A stretch of 64,000 nt of DNA from Erpobdella octoculata (taxonomy: Eukaryota > Annelida > Clitellata > Hirudinida > Erpobdellidae): the NCBI GenBank assembly GCA_963978895.1, contig OZ022241.1, forward strand, positions 15,194,356 to 15,258,355. Direction: 5' to 3'. Positions 11,001-22,907 of the stretch are shown here, one piece after another. Numbering within the stretch: the first letter of the stretch is position 1; every line of letters begins with the position of its first letter. The position numbers and the translations under genes were made by a program. Under the pieces are notes generated by a model that was not told the DNA's origin, ran no database searches, and worked only from the letters and a program-made list of their open reading frames with translations.

Positions 11001-13928
11001 AGCATTTTATACTTTCGAGAGTGTTGGCTGGGACATATCTTAATTAAAACAAATTACAAAAGTCTTCATTTTATATCAAAGGGATTTCAGTGCATTTTTT
11101 TAATGCATTAAGATGCTTATCTCTCCTTTATTTTATAAATGCTTACAATTTAAAAATAGTTTAGTAAATTTTACAGTTTAAATTTTACAATTAAAAAACA
11201 TAAAAAAGACTGATAAAACATTGAAATAATATATTTTTAAATAATAATAATTGTGAGAGACTTGAATATGAGTGAAAATAAATTTGTGATATTTAGACTC
11301 GTAGACATTGAAAAATTTTGATCACAAATATAACCATAAGGACCATTGAAAAGACAAATAGCGTCACTAGTAACACAGAATTAGAAGGTCGAACTCGCTT
11401 TGAAAGCTTAAAAACCATACATTTAACTAATTGTAGTAATGTTAAAACTTTATTTCACTAAAAACGATAATAAATACGATTATTTAAAACGAATGTATGG
11501 AGGCAAATTGTTCCAATGCTTATTTAATAAAATAAGGTTACCATGGTTACATCGTTAAATTGTCAGCGGCAATTACGAACGAAAACAACAAGCACTGAAA
11601 AAGCAGTCACCAAGCAAAAATGGCAGCTATGATATGTTGTGAGGACCATCGTAAAAAATTCAGCTGTTTGCAATGCAATGTGATATAGTACTATTTGAGT
11701 GCAGATCAATAAAATCATATGAAAAATGCACCTCTCATTGTACTTTAACATAATTAAAAAACATTTCAGGTTGATATACGAAAGGTGCAATCAAAAGAAG
11801 AGCTGAAACCAAAGCAAGAAAGAGTACCTGTTCCAGCAGCACTGGCATATAGAGGTAAAAGAAGAGGTTGGTTGCTGGATGACTATCTGTATCAGAGGTG
11901 TCAAAGAGCCAACCTACCAATTTGTTTTTGGTCTGAGTTTATTTAGGATAGAAAAGAACACATTTTAGAACAGTCTTTCTTGTTTAGATACATTTTTGCT
12001 GTAAATATGCAATCTGAAACCTAGATTTAGTGGACAAATTATTAACCAATTTCTTTTGCAGATGTTGGTAACTTGTGTAATAATGTACATAATGCTCCTG
12101 AATACTTGGGTATATGTATTTAAGTATTTTGAATCTAATATACTTCATAAAACTTCATTTAATCTGTCATAAAAAACAAAAATTATAAATAGTAAATAGC
12201 TGGTTTAATTAGACTAAATTGTTCTGTTACATTAAAAACAGACAAAAAAGCAAGAACGTCAGCTTTTTTTAATTCTTCACATCATTGAACATTTTATTCT
12301 GCTACCTGTTGACAAATAATCATATTGGCCCACATGCAATCATTTTTGACACCCCTGCTTTATAAAAGTGGACCACTGGTTGTAAATCAGCAAAGCACAT
12401 TGGCTTCTGCAGAGCAGCTCACTTTTCCAGTATTCAAATAGGACCATGGCTTTTTATAAAATCTATCTGAAGATTATGTACAGTGAATAAAGTTATAAGA
12501 GCTGAGTAAGGCAAATCAAAACATGAATAAACAGAGAATCCAATTACAATGCACTAGCTTTTTTAATGAAAAAAAATGTTAGGTAGTTTGGCAGGTTAAT
12601 TTTGTTGTATTTAGGTCAGAAAATGTGTTGCAGGTCCATATAAATGGTGGAGTGCTTAAAAAAATTTTAAATTCAGAATAAACACTGATGATTTAGTTTT
12701 GTTTGTGGCATCTCTTACCAGAGAAGTTATTTACAACATTGCACCCAATGTGGACCACCAGCTTGGTGTATATATATACCTTGACAGTCTTTGCAAGCTC
12801 TGAGAAGCATGGTTGTCACAATAATATTTGTTCTTCTCTGATGTTTCAGACAACTTCACAAGATACTCAACCAATGGCCACGTCAGAGACTGGTGACTAA
12901 GCTAGTTTAATACTACCACAATCAACTACTGTGAGAGTGTTTGCTGGTTTTAACTATCTAATGGCCTCAAAAACTAATAATGTAGTGGCTTATTGCAAAG
13001 AGAAACTTATAAGGGTTGTAACATTAGGACACCCACGTCGGAAATAACCCACACCCTAGCAGCGGCGGTAACAGCTAGTGCGTATGATATCACACAGTTT
13101 AACCTGCCGCCCGCACGTGTATCCAAAATCAGGATGTGCCGAACCCTATTACCCCCAGTTGCGAAACTGGTACTCATATGCCAACCAGTGAAGGATGAAA
13201 GACTGATTTGGCCTGAGCAGTGCATTGGCTTGCCTGCCAAACTGGGAAATATGTCTCGTTAATTCGCTCAAGAAAGTTCAAGACTTTTATTTTATCAAAC
13301 AAATGGTTTAATCAGCATGGTTATACAATAGTTTCATCAACTTTTATTTCATATCTATTGTAAAGTTCTGTTGGGCAGTTTAGAAAAAGTTATGAATTTT
13401 AAGTTGTAAACAGATGCACAATTATGCAGATATGTCTCTTTCGAAAAGAAAACATCAATTTCTGTACTTGTTATGCCAACTGTATCTTATTCAAGTTAAA
13501 AATTTAGAGCCTATTGGTCTTAATTTGTTGTGTCTTCTTAGTGATGGAAACTTATAATTAATGAATAATATATAATTTTATATTTCCAATAAACAAAAAA
13601 TTCTTACTCTTTTAAGTTGAATTAATAACCAGTGTTTGTAACTTTGAGGCGCCTTTGGTGTTTATGGTGTCCCCACCGCTTTCGATGGAAATGAGATGTA
13701 CAGTGCTTCCTATGACTATTATGACCCTACCAGCCAAGCCTACTATGACCCCAGCTTTGGATTTGAAGTTGCTTCAGCATTTCCCAGAGGATTCAGGGCA
13801 GGTCAGTTATTATAAATCTTCGCTTAATAAAGATTTATTGCACATGTTTCAGAGTTGACTTGTATTTATTTTAAGGTCCCAACACAGGTGTTAAAAACAC
13901 AAGGCCATTTCATCCTTACAGCAGATGA
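8035..13928 (+). CDS. Tandem-RRM hnRNP of the hnRNP A/B-D type, 8 exons
   Basis: Coding exons 8035-8456, 8520-8560, 10197-10324, 10395-10556, 10635-10766, 11770-11854, 13649-13801 and 13876-13928 join with GT-AG introns into one 391-residue frame (1176 nt). Residues 1-140 are Gly/Tyr/Arg-rich with RGRG patches and an acidic end. RRM1 begins near residue 143 with RNP2 KLFVGGL and RNP1 RGFAFLKF. RRM2 begins near 225 with VFVGGM and RSFGFVLF. The linker SESVDKVMEQK and the stretch ELPVDRHTNQRR are typical of HNRNPD/HNRNPAB/HNRNPDL. The tail is Tyr/Gly/Pro-rich (SYDYYDP, QAYYDP) and ends RPFHPYSR. By family it binds AU- or G-rich RNA in nucleus and cytoplasm, affecting splicing and mRNA stability. 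The start is the first ATG of the open exon; 5' UTR and promoter are not resolved. The exact paralogue is uncertain, so no symbol is given. Introns hold MITEs at 9251 and about 11893. Confidence 0.9.
9251..9698. mobile_element. hAT-type MITE in hnRNP intron 2
   Basis: TIRs read TAGGGCTGTGCCGGTAT and GGCACAGCTCTA, with internal ACCGGTA motifs. Flanks atttttac (9243-9250) and atctttac (9699-9706) match at 7 of 8 positions. The same family occurs at 62912-63412. Confidence 0.82.
11893..12357. mobile_element. Probable hAT-type MITE in an hnRNP intron
   Basis: Ends read CAGAGGTGTCAAAGAG and TTTTGACACCCCTG, of the common CAGGGGTGTCAAA hAT type. No clear TSD remains. It has no coding capacity. Confidence 0.5.
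12996..13262. repeat. Interspersed repeat in hnRNP intron 6
   Basis: The segment with GTTGTAACATTAGGACA near 13015 and ACTGGTACTCAT near 13167 has a diverged relative at 53350-53515 (GTTGTAACATTAGGACA, ATCTGATACTCAT). It may be an old SINE. Its open frames in both directions are not supported as coding. Confidence 0.45.
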
Positions 13929-14082
13929 TTTTCAGTTTCATATTAGCAAAACGAAATGAGACTGTGTCGATTATTAAAGAAAAATCTTTCTGGTTTTGCT
14001 TAAATGTTATTTTTGAGGTTACAGAGCAACTGTGCTACCGTTTTTAAACTTGTTAAGAATTCTATGTACATTGTGCATTATT

Positions 14083-14094
14083 TTTATTTTTATT
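14083..14094 (-). terminator. Poly(A) signal of the BTB-Kelch gene
   Basis: Two consecutive AATAAA hexamers are read on the minus strand about 100 bp after the BTB-Kelch stop codon. An ATTAAA on the plus strand near 14157 could serve the hnRNP gene. If both are used the two 3' UTRs overlap tail to tail. This is inferred from motifs only. Confidence 0.45.
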
Positions 14095-14192
14095 ATAAAA
14101 GTCTGCGACTTGTTAATCCGATTTTTAATCCAAAGTTTAAAGCGTATATAATTCCATTAAAAAAAAACATTTGACTGCACCGAAAAGCGTTT

Positions 14193-16140
14193 TTACATTC
14201 TTATAGTTACACAATGTACTTTATCAAGAACAGTTCCATAATATTTTGTTTCAAGCCAACTGTTTTTGACTGTGTCATAGCATTCAACAACTCTTGTTGG
14301 TCCAAGGCCAACATCAGTCCGTCCTCCAACGAGATAAATCTTGTCTCCTACCACGGTCATTCCACCACTAACTGATCTGCAGGGGCGGGCCAAGTCTTTA
14401 AAAGTTCTTTTTGTTGGATTGAGGGAAATAAATTTTGCACTCTCTTCCCAAAATATGTAAAGCTGACCATCTACTACCACAATTTGAGACTTGTCAATAA
14501 CTTCAGGCAAAACAAATTGTTCACCTCCAGCAAATGTAGGCAAATGATTCTCTTCAAGTAATACTTTTGAATGTTCAAAGATTTTATCATTCGATGCCTG
14601 AGGCATAGAAAAACATCTGTAACTTTCTAATTTCTTTACTGGTATTCCATACTGCCTTCCTCCAACTTCTATGATAGCTCCATCAATAGACACTGCAGCA
14701 GATCCTATGCGAGGACATGGAATTTTGGTAATCACCTTCCAGAATGGAAGTAAAATGGAATTGTATGGATCAGCCTCTATTGCAGACCCTCCGGGCGATA
14801 GCAGAGTCAAGAAGACTTCGCTTAGATCAAGACATTCAACAGTTTCAAGAGCTGGGGCATGTCTTCTTTCAGATGTGAATGAATTCAATCCTCCAATGAC
14901 ATAGAGACAATTGTTCCATGATGTGCAGCTATGGTAAGATCGTGGCTCTTGAAGAGAAGGAAGTGATATCCATCGCCGACCTTTTGATAGAAAGCACCAC
15001 ACCTCTGAAATTACTTGCTCATTACGAATACCTCCGGTTACATAGATGTCGTTGCCAGCAGTTGCAATGCCGATGCCAGTCAGAGTGCATGGCACTTCAG
15101 CCTCGTTCAAACGCATCCATCTTTCTTTGGCTGGATCAAAAGCTTCAACAGTTCCTTCTCCAGAATCAGTAATAATTCCTAACACAACAATGACTTCCTT
15201 GGCAAGAGTTGAGGGCCTTGGTGTGAAAACATCAAGTAAATTTTGTGTACTTTTTTCTGATTGTTTTTCTATGAGTGTGTTACTATTAATTTCTTTAGTT
15301 TTTATTCTATTAAGACAGTGATTGCAATTCTGAAAATGTCTTCCTTTAGATGCAGTTTCTGTAAGGTAATCTGGTGACATGCAATTGAAGCGAATTAAAC
15401 CAAAAATTTGGCACAATACATCATCTGCATGTTTGCCATTCTCTGACCATCGAACTGCAGCCTCATACAATTTTTCTTCACTGGTAACGTCAATACTAGA
15501 TATTTCCAGATACCTTGATAGTCTCTCGGGAGAAAGCTGCAAGAACTCATCAGATTCTATGACTCTGTCAAAGTTTTTAATGACATACTGATGAGTCTCC
15601 TCTTCTAATTTATGAAGAGAATGTAAGTGAGAGAACCATTCAATGCCTAAGCAGTTGGAATAATGGAGGCGATGCTTTAGATAATCACAGCAAGCTTCTA
15701 CTACCTGTTAATTGTTAAAATATTGTCAACTAATTTGTAAAAACGAAAAAATTAAAAAATACTAATACTTCGTGGTATTGAAGTAGACTTGCAGCAGCAA
15801 GTAAATCTTGAGCATTTTCATTGTTAATTTCAACCCGACCAGTGTAAATGAAATTAACAATTTGTGCTAAGACTGCATTTGACATGTCGCTAAATGATAC
15901 CCTGTTGTCATGACTTTCTTTTAAAGGAGATGAAAACATCGCTTTAAAGTAAGGACTACTTGATGCAAGAACTGCTCTGTGGCAAGGATATTCATTTGCA
16001 CCAGCACATAAAATAGCATCTGTGAACAATGAATCATTTCTGAGTTCTTCTAATCCAGACAGAATATTATTAGAGTGATTTGAAATGTGCAAGAAGTGGA
16101 TATTCGACAAAGAGTCAACTGAAACAGAATTTCTTTCCAT
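14193..16140 (-). CDS. BTB-BACK-Kelch (KLHL-type) protein, 2 coding exons
   Basis: Exon 15769-16140 (124 codons) carries the BTB fold: FTDAILCAG, YPCHRAVLASSSPYFKAMF and IVNFIYTGRV. A GT-AG intron (15705-15768) leads to exon 14193-15704, which opens with the BACK domain (VVEACCDYL, SNCLGIEWFS, LYEAAVRW) followed by about five or six Kelch blades marked by Gly-Gly pairs (YVTGGI, YVIGGL, IEVGGR, YLVGGR). The total is 627 aa, normal for KLHL proteins. Such proteins act as substrate adaptors of cullin-3 ubiquitin ligases; BTB binds CUL3 and Kelch binds the substrate. Some blades are irregular (long insert around the ERRHAPALET segment), so it does not match a named KLHL confidently. The segment 16141-16196 looks like 5' UTR preceded by an AG acceptor, implying an upstream non-coding exon. 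The gene is convergent with the hnRNP gene; stop codons lie about 265 bp apart. Confidence 0.93.
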
Positions 16141-16196
16141 CTTTCTTAAGTCTGATCTGAGAATGTACTACTTCTGTCTCCAAGAATCATCACGCT

Positions 16197-17206
16197 CTGA
16201 AACAAGAATCAATTATGTTTAACATGAATTAAACAAATATATTCACTGAAAAACAGAATATGCTAATAACTTCTGCATTATAAGTATATAAAATAATATA
16301 TATATAAATAATAATATATTCCTAACCTAAAATAAAATAAAATCTAACTGAATGATTGTTTAGAATATATATTTGAACAAAACTGTTAAGATATTAAAAT
16401 AACTGTAAATGATGGAAGAATTTTAAGTCATTCACATCGAGCAATAACTATCCACATTTTCAGATTTTTAATAATAACGAACATTGTGATCATAAGGAAA
16501 CTATATCTTTCATTTATATATCTCAACACAAACTAAAGTACCCAGTGACCTGTAAAACAAAATTAGAAAATTAAAAACAGACAAGTGAAACTAAACGTAG
16601 AGAATAATTTCGTGATTTGCCAAAATTTAAAAGAAGTCACAGCATATTATATCACCATGAGATGAAGTGACAGATGTGTGTATTAGTATTTTGCGAATTC
16701 TAAAATTGTTTCTTTCTCATGAAAGGCAATACACATGTGGACCCCCAATTAATAGACAACATATGCGTGCCTGTTGAAAGACATATTAAGATTAAATTAT
16801 TTCCTTGAAAAAGACTACTGCGGTACTTCTTACTCTTTTATTTGTGCTTCATTACTTTCTCATACCAAGACAACCACCCCACCACGTATGAAAACATAAA
16901 TTTATTAGTACAAAATAATTATATTAGAAGAAATGACAAATAAATAAATGCATCATTTTGCAGCAAAACTGTAAAAAAAATTAATGACTTCCGTAATCGT
17001 TTAAAATATAAATCCACCTCCATGAACTTTAAATCCATTACTGATGAAATAACTTCCATGTCTCCAGAATGTTGTCACAATTACCATGCCATGCCATTCC
17101 TTTATTTAAACATATTCTTATTCAGCTTATCACTTACAATCTTATTCAGTTATTGACAAATGAGTGCTAAGTAAGTGTGACAGAGTATTTACTGACTACT
17201 TTATTA
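16197..17206. other. Gene-free AT-rich sequence upstream of the BTB-Kelch gene
   Basis: The minus-strand AG at 16197-16198 implies a 5' UTR intron here. The upstream exon and promoter were not identified. No repeat family was recognised. Confidence 0.4.
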
Positions 17207-17214
17207 CTAAAAAT

Positions 17215-18024
17215 TAAGCATCTGCATCCTGTAATCGTTATATCAATCGGGATTTCAAAACGATACGGGAGATCCTGTATCGTTATTAAAACGATACAGC
17301 CTGCGGGGAAGTCTCGTATCGAAATAAAATAGCGAGACTTAAATTTTATTCTAGTATAAAAGTCTCAAAACAAATTCCGAGATTAAAAAAAAAAAATTCA
17401 ATAAATAACGTAAGTCATACATATTTAATTAACGATTGTCACAACTGTGAATATTTGCAATTGATTCTATAAGTTCTATAGCTTTTTTAGTGCCACATAG
17501 AGAATAGTAATCAAAGATATCTAAAGCTTAGGCTGCTAGTCGACCTCTGCATACTACCTTTTAGAAATACGCAAACCGGCATCAACGGTTGGCAAGGCAA
17601 TCGTACTCGCTGACATCGATGACTATTATTATTAATGAGAATAATAAGTTATGCTTGTTTTGGTTTAGTCTGTTTGATAAACTTATTTTGTCAAATTAGT
17701 TATATAGAATTGGAATGATTATTTTAGTGTTTCGATATCCGTAATTGACCGTAATAGTAGCTCATCTAAGATATATCTTTATACTCTCGATTATATTCTT
17801 GGTTGTATGTATGTGTGTGTCACCTGTAGTGTGCATGTCGTTATCTCGTTTTATTCGAGACAAAATTTCCACAGTTGACATTTCGATCGAGATCCCGATA
17901 TCGTATCGTATCGAATTTGTCTCGTTATTGTTCGAGGCGTCTCGTATCGTATCGTTTTATTCGAGACAAATTTCAGAAGTCGTATTGTATCGTTTCAAAA
18001 AAAAAAACGTGGCGCAGAATCCTA
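17215..18024 (+). mobile_element. Small deletion derivative (MITE) of the same hAT family
   Basis: It starts TAAGCATCTGCATCC and ends GCGCAGAATCCTA, and its interior matches the 5' and 3' ends of the 9.1-kb hAT joined without any transposase. Flanks ctaaaaat (17207-17214) and ctaaaata (18025-18032) are a near-match TSD. It is 810 bp. Confidence 0.82.
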
Positions 18025-18032
18025 CTAAAATA

Positions 18033-19350
18033 CTTTTACTAAATTCTTTTTGGACCAGATATAAAACATATATATGCTTTCACGCATCCACAGGTTCAAA
18101 ACTTAATGGCGAGGCATTGTGCTATTTGTTATTTCATTCAGCAAGGAACTCACTCACACTGCTTCAGACCAACTCAGCCTTTCATCCTTTACTAGATGAA
18201 TAGTTTCATAAATGGGGTGACAAATCAACTAAAATTCCATGTTCACAAGATGTTCCTAGTCCAATTCAAACTATGGCACCTAATGTCATAGCAAAATAAG
18301 AAAAAAATCTCTTGTTATTTCCACTAAGCTTCAGATTAACCTGAGACAAGAGGGGTCATGACCTAAGCTGTTTATAATTTTGTTTTACTGCTTAATTTCT
18401 GATAACCTGGTCTACTAGACAGTGAGCTAAATTGATTTACTATTAAAAAGTCGACAACAAAAAGGTCACATTCTAAAAGTAGAAAATCATATAGTCTCAC
18501 AATTTAAAAGTCAGAATATCACTAACAAGAAGGTTGAAAAAGAAAAGGTTGAACACTAATAAAGTCTCAACAAATATAAGCAAGTGAAGATAACTCGAGT
18601 GACATTATCATAGATATTATCTAGAAATATTATACTACCAATTGTTTAATAGTCATTTGAATTTCAACAATAAAAATTTTGCAAGACAATAAATTGCAGT
18701 ATAATTATTTGTTAATAATATTTTGTATTCTTAAAATACAGCATAGAAATTTTGTGGTTGAAAATTATGCATAAACTTCAGAATGTAAGTGTAAGCAAAA
18801 AAAATTGAATGAGAATATCCCTAGCTAGCAATCTTTATTTGTAGGCTGCTAGTTGACATAACCACCTATTAGGTCGGTGGATCATATGTCCATTAGACGT
18901 AGTAATGAGATATGAATTGCACGTTGCTGTTGCTGACAAATTTAACAGTTTATAATTATTTGGCTACTCGTTTGCAACGGTTGTTTTTTTTTATATGTTT
19001 AACCCTTAGCCATGGAAAACATATTTCCAGCCTCCCCAATGGTGCAACCACGCCTCTATGAGTATGTTATATTCATGTATAGCAATTGGAAATGATTAAA
19101 TCATTGATATAGGTATGACATACAAATTTTAATTGTTCAACTTTTGATTGTGTAATAACTTTATGAGATTAGATTTTTTGGATGCAACCTTTTAGTTTTG
19201 GACTTTATCATTGGAAACCGCTAAATCATAAACTGAACTGATATTCCTCGTGTCAATATTAACTTTAGTCAAATGCTCTACCAGCTGATCCATCTTAAAG
19301 CATTCTTGTATAAAATTTTTTGATGACTAGAATTTTATATTATTTTTCGA
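18033..19350. other. Gene-free AT-rich stretch
   Basis: No convincing coding sequence. It contains unclassified AT-rich sequence and ends where a repeat shared with 51121-51379 begins. Confidence 0.4.
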
Positions 19351-19539
19351 CTGCAGTGCCACATCTTTAGGACTGACAGTGTACAATTGCGTAATAACTT
19401 TTATTACTTGCCTGCACGCACTAATTTTAGCACCTGCTGACTGATGACCACCACGGTCGCTGCATTATGCAAAATTGCTAACATAAATACATACATACAG
19501 ACATTGGAAATTATGTATGTTGATCATATATATATATAT
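19351..19539 (+). repeat. Interspersed repeat shared with 51121-51379
   Basis: Both copies carry GCCACAT...TCTTTAGGACTGAC, then TTGCGTAATAA, TGACCACC, GTTATGCAAAATTGCTAACA or a close variant, an (ATAC)n tract and GGAAATTATGTATGT. The 51-kb copy has an expanded (ATAC)n tract. Confidence 0.7.
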
Positions 19540-19689
19540 ACTAGCAGGGTACCCGGCGTTGCCCGGGTTTTCAGAGATTTTTATATTGTTTTTCTCTCGC
19601 TCCCGTTTCCTTCCCCACTTGCTGTTACGCTTGCGACCGCTCTCCCGTTCCTGCTTGCTTTTCCGATCCCGCTTTGCTCTCCCGTTCCC

Positions 19690-19718
19690 GCTTCTATATA
19701 TATATATATATATGTATG

Positions 19719-19780
<62 letters not shown>
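19690..19780. repeat. (TA)n microsatellite
   Basis: A long TA dinucleotide run. Similar runs occur at 20995-21065, 37897-37962, 39015-39062, 39180-39277, 40930-40990, 43999-44060, 54078-54118, 54299-54370 and 54585-54654. Confidence 0.95.
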
Positions 19781-19784
<4 letters not shown>

Positions 19785-20821
19785 TGTCTGTCTGTATTCC
19801 TGTTTGTCTGTCTCTTTTTCCAAAATAACTTTTTTAAATAATTTTTAAAAAAAGATTCTAAATAGATTACACCCTATTCTCAATCCTCCCAAATGTATAC
19901 AAAAAGTTTCATAAAAATCGGCTCAGCCTTTTCGGAGGAGTTTGGAATCAAACACTATGACATATATATATACTAGCAGGGGCACCTGGCGTTGCCCGGG
20001 GTTTTTAGAGGTTTACCTAATGCGTTTCTTTTTCGCTCCCGTTTCCTTCCCGCTTGCGCTCCCGGTCGTTATCCGTTCCCTGTCGCTTTCCCGCTCATTT
20101 TTTCGCTCTCAGTTCCCCCCTAGATCCGATTCTACATACATACACACTCCCGGTCGTTATCCGTTCCCTGTCGTTTTCCCGCTCATTCTTTCGCTCTCAG
20201 TTGCCCCCCCCTCGATCCAATTCTACATACATACATACATACATACATACATACACACATACATACATACATAGATACATACACACACATACATACTTTG
20301 AATGAACATTTAGTGCCGAAATATTGTAAAAAACACATACATACATACATACATACATAAGCACACACACAGACACACATACATGTACATGCACATACAC
20401 ATACATAAATACATACATACATACATACATGCATACATACATAATCCCGTTTCCGTTCCCGCTCATTTTCTCCTTTCCACTCTTTCCTAACCTCTTTTAG
20501 CCCATAAAACGTAAAATAGATTTGCTAAAAGTTGTTTGAAGCCTTCAAACGTTGTTACGTAAACTAAATTTGAATTTCATTACACAAGTTACCTTTGTTG
20601 GTCGTACAAAGGCACTTTAGGCCTGCAAAGTTTTTTAGCCTACCTGAGCCGGGAGATCGGAGTTGGGAGACCAAACATTCTTTACGTTCATCCCCTGTAT
20701 GAAAACTACCTCCTTGCCAAATTTCATCAAGATCGCTCTCCCGCGCCGCTCATTTTGTGACCGATTTCAATTTTTTTTCACAAAAACCTTCTACCATTGC
20801 CTCTCAAGCTAGTGTAAAAAT

Positions 20822-20852
<31 letters not shown>

Positions 20853-20989
20853 CTGTTGCATTTTCCTATAAAAAAGACATAATTGTACCTTATTGTTTTT
20901 CCAAAATAACTTTATAAAATAATTTTAAAAAGATATTCTAAATAGCCTACAACCTATTCTCAGACCTACCAAATGTACACAAAAATTTC

Positions 20990-20990
<1 letters not shown>
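19780..20990 (+). repeat. Composite of interspersed repeats
   Basis: It contains the sentence-like cores ATAAAAATCGGCTCAGCC and GGAGGAGTTTGGAATCAAAC (again near 54527-54570), CCCGGG-type repeats at 19972, (ATAC)n tracts and a 20281-20420 segment that is the inverted copy of 38400-38530. No coding sequence is credible. Confidence 0.65.
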
Positions 20991-21070
<80 letters not shown>

Positions 21071-21099
21071 TTATACAATTTTAAAAATCTGTCAGCATA

Positions 21100-21650
21100 G
21101 ACAAAAGCGCAATTAATATCTCATCGACTACTCCTTCTTTAATATGATCATATGCTCGGCCGACAGTTGGTAGTTTTTCTTGCCAACTAGCAATTTATAA
21201 AATGAGGTCAGCCAACTATAACATCTCAAGTCTCTACTTATCTACAACTTTTTCCGTAATGGTCATATGCTCCACAGACAGTTGGTGGTTATAACTTGAC
21301 AACTAGCAGTTTATAATGATGCAGCACCTCTTCATCAATCATACATGCTATTATAATGACTATTTATTTCTTATCGTTTTTTTTGTTCTGTCTTTTTTGT
21401 GATTTTGAATGTATGTATTGATAACTGAATAAACAAACTCAAACTGATAAAATGTGACCAGCCAACTGTAGCGCCTCTAATCTCTAGTCATATACTGACT
21501 TTCCTTAATGGTCATATGCTTGTCCAACAGTTAGCGATTACGTCTTGCCAACTACAGATATATAATGGCCGACATTTGGTGATCACGAGTTGCCAACTAG
21601 TAGTTTATAAATTTTTGTCCGCCGAAAATACCACAGAGGCCATTGAGTCC
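21100..21650. repeat. Degenerate tandem repeat with units of about 110-200 bp
   Basis: Recurring blocks GGTCATATGCT, CCGACAGTTGGTGGTTA-like, TTGCCAACTAGCAGTTTATAA-like (shorter matches) and CCAACTATA appear about four times. A LINE-like 3' tail, TGATAACTGAATAAACAAAC, is embedded near 21420. Confidence 0.55.
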
Positions 21651-22124
21651 GGGAGCAGTGTCCAAACTACCACTTATAATTAGTATAAAGTACTTTGTAG
21701 CACACTAACTGCACTTTAGAGGCTTTAGCTTTTGGGCAATAATTTTAACTGCAAGCTGCTTTTTCACCTGATTATAATATAATGGACTTTTTCTCATGTC
21801 ATAAAGACACAGGCTTTCTTTGAAAAGACTGATCAATGATCAATTGAAACACAGAGATTTTCTGGTCTATTGAATAGAATTTTGATTTGACTCTATTCTT
21901 TTGAACATTAATGTCAGAAGTACTAATTATTACGCTAATTATAATAATTAATCATCACGTACCTATCCTAAAGTGTCGAAAATTTATTGTTCAATAAATT
22001 ACATGAATTTAAATTAAATTGATCGTGGTTTCATTCGTTTTATAACTGCCCCAGCAACCAGCATTCCATCCAAGCAACATTTCAATTAGTTAACCAATGT
22101 TCAGACAAAAGATTATTCGGGAGA

Positions 22125-22225
22125 AAATGTCTTATTTTCGGGTGAAAAGTCCTTCGGGTGAGATGTCTTTCGTTCGGGTGAAACGTCTTTCATTCGGGTG
22201 AAATGAAATGACCTTCGGGTGAAAC
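22125..22225. repeat. Short TTCGGGTGAAA tandem repeat
   Basis: Five or more TTCGGGTGA(A/G) motifs alternate with ATGTCTTTC-like spacers just before the hAT's left TSD. Confidence 0.75.
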
Positions 22226-22907
22226 ATCATAGATTCTTAAAAGATAGGCTCATCCTATTAAGCATCTGCATCCCGTTATTTTTTTTGAAACGATACGATA
22301 CGATTTCTGAATTTTGTCTCAAATAAAACGATACGATACAATATCGAGATATCGACTGAAATGTCAACTGTGAAAATTTTGTCTCGTTTAAAACGAGATA
22401 ACGAGACATTACAAGATAAATCCAGTCATTTTTTTTATTTCACAAAAATTTTAACTATTTGACGGTATTATAAAGAAGTAAAGATAAAAATAAATTTCTT
22501 AAAGAAATGCTTTTGAGTTGAACCGTTTATATCTCGATAATTCAGGCATCTATATAGTCTTTGGTTACATCAGGAAACTCGTAAAAAGTGCGCCTACTTC
22601 ACCTAAATATTGCGTCTGGAAGTTTCACATTTCATTTTTCTTATAACTTTCTTATTTGGGGTCCCACAACTTTACTTTTTGTTCCCACATCTTAAAGCGT
22701 TATTGTTATTAATCTATATTACTGGAAATTTCAATGGCTATAAAATAAAGTGCCCCTAACGCCGTAACTTTGACCCACTATTTTGTCAGTCAGAATCGCA
22801 AAATCACGAGCTGACGGCCATTATCGTCATCACCTTAGTCCTTAGCTATCGAATTACTTATTAAACTAGTAAAACATTGTTTTATAAAACTTGTTGTGTA
22901 TATTTAT

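Noticed and set aside
12993..13262. Overlapping ORFs on both strands in hnRNP intron 6
   Set aside because: Open on both strands over an interspersed repeat with a relative at 53.4 kb; no splice-compatible link to the hnRNP frame.
14671..15591. Plus-strand ORFs opposite the Kelch exon
   Set aside because: They are antisense shadows of a well-supported conserved exon.
17745..18203. 152-codon ORF on the plus strand
   Set aside because: It runs through the 3' subterminal repeats of a hAT MITE; the similar frame at 24426-24647 has the same origin.
19444..19848. ORFs of repeated Tyr-Ile (YIYIYI) over TA tracts here and at 37.9, 39.2, 40.9 and 54.6 kb
   Set aside because: They are direct translations of (TA)n microsatellites, open in several frames and on both strands, with no conserved domain.
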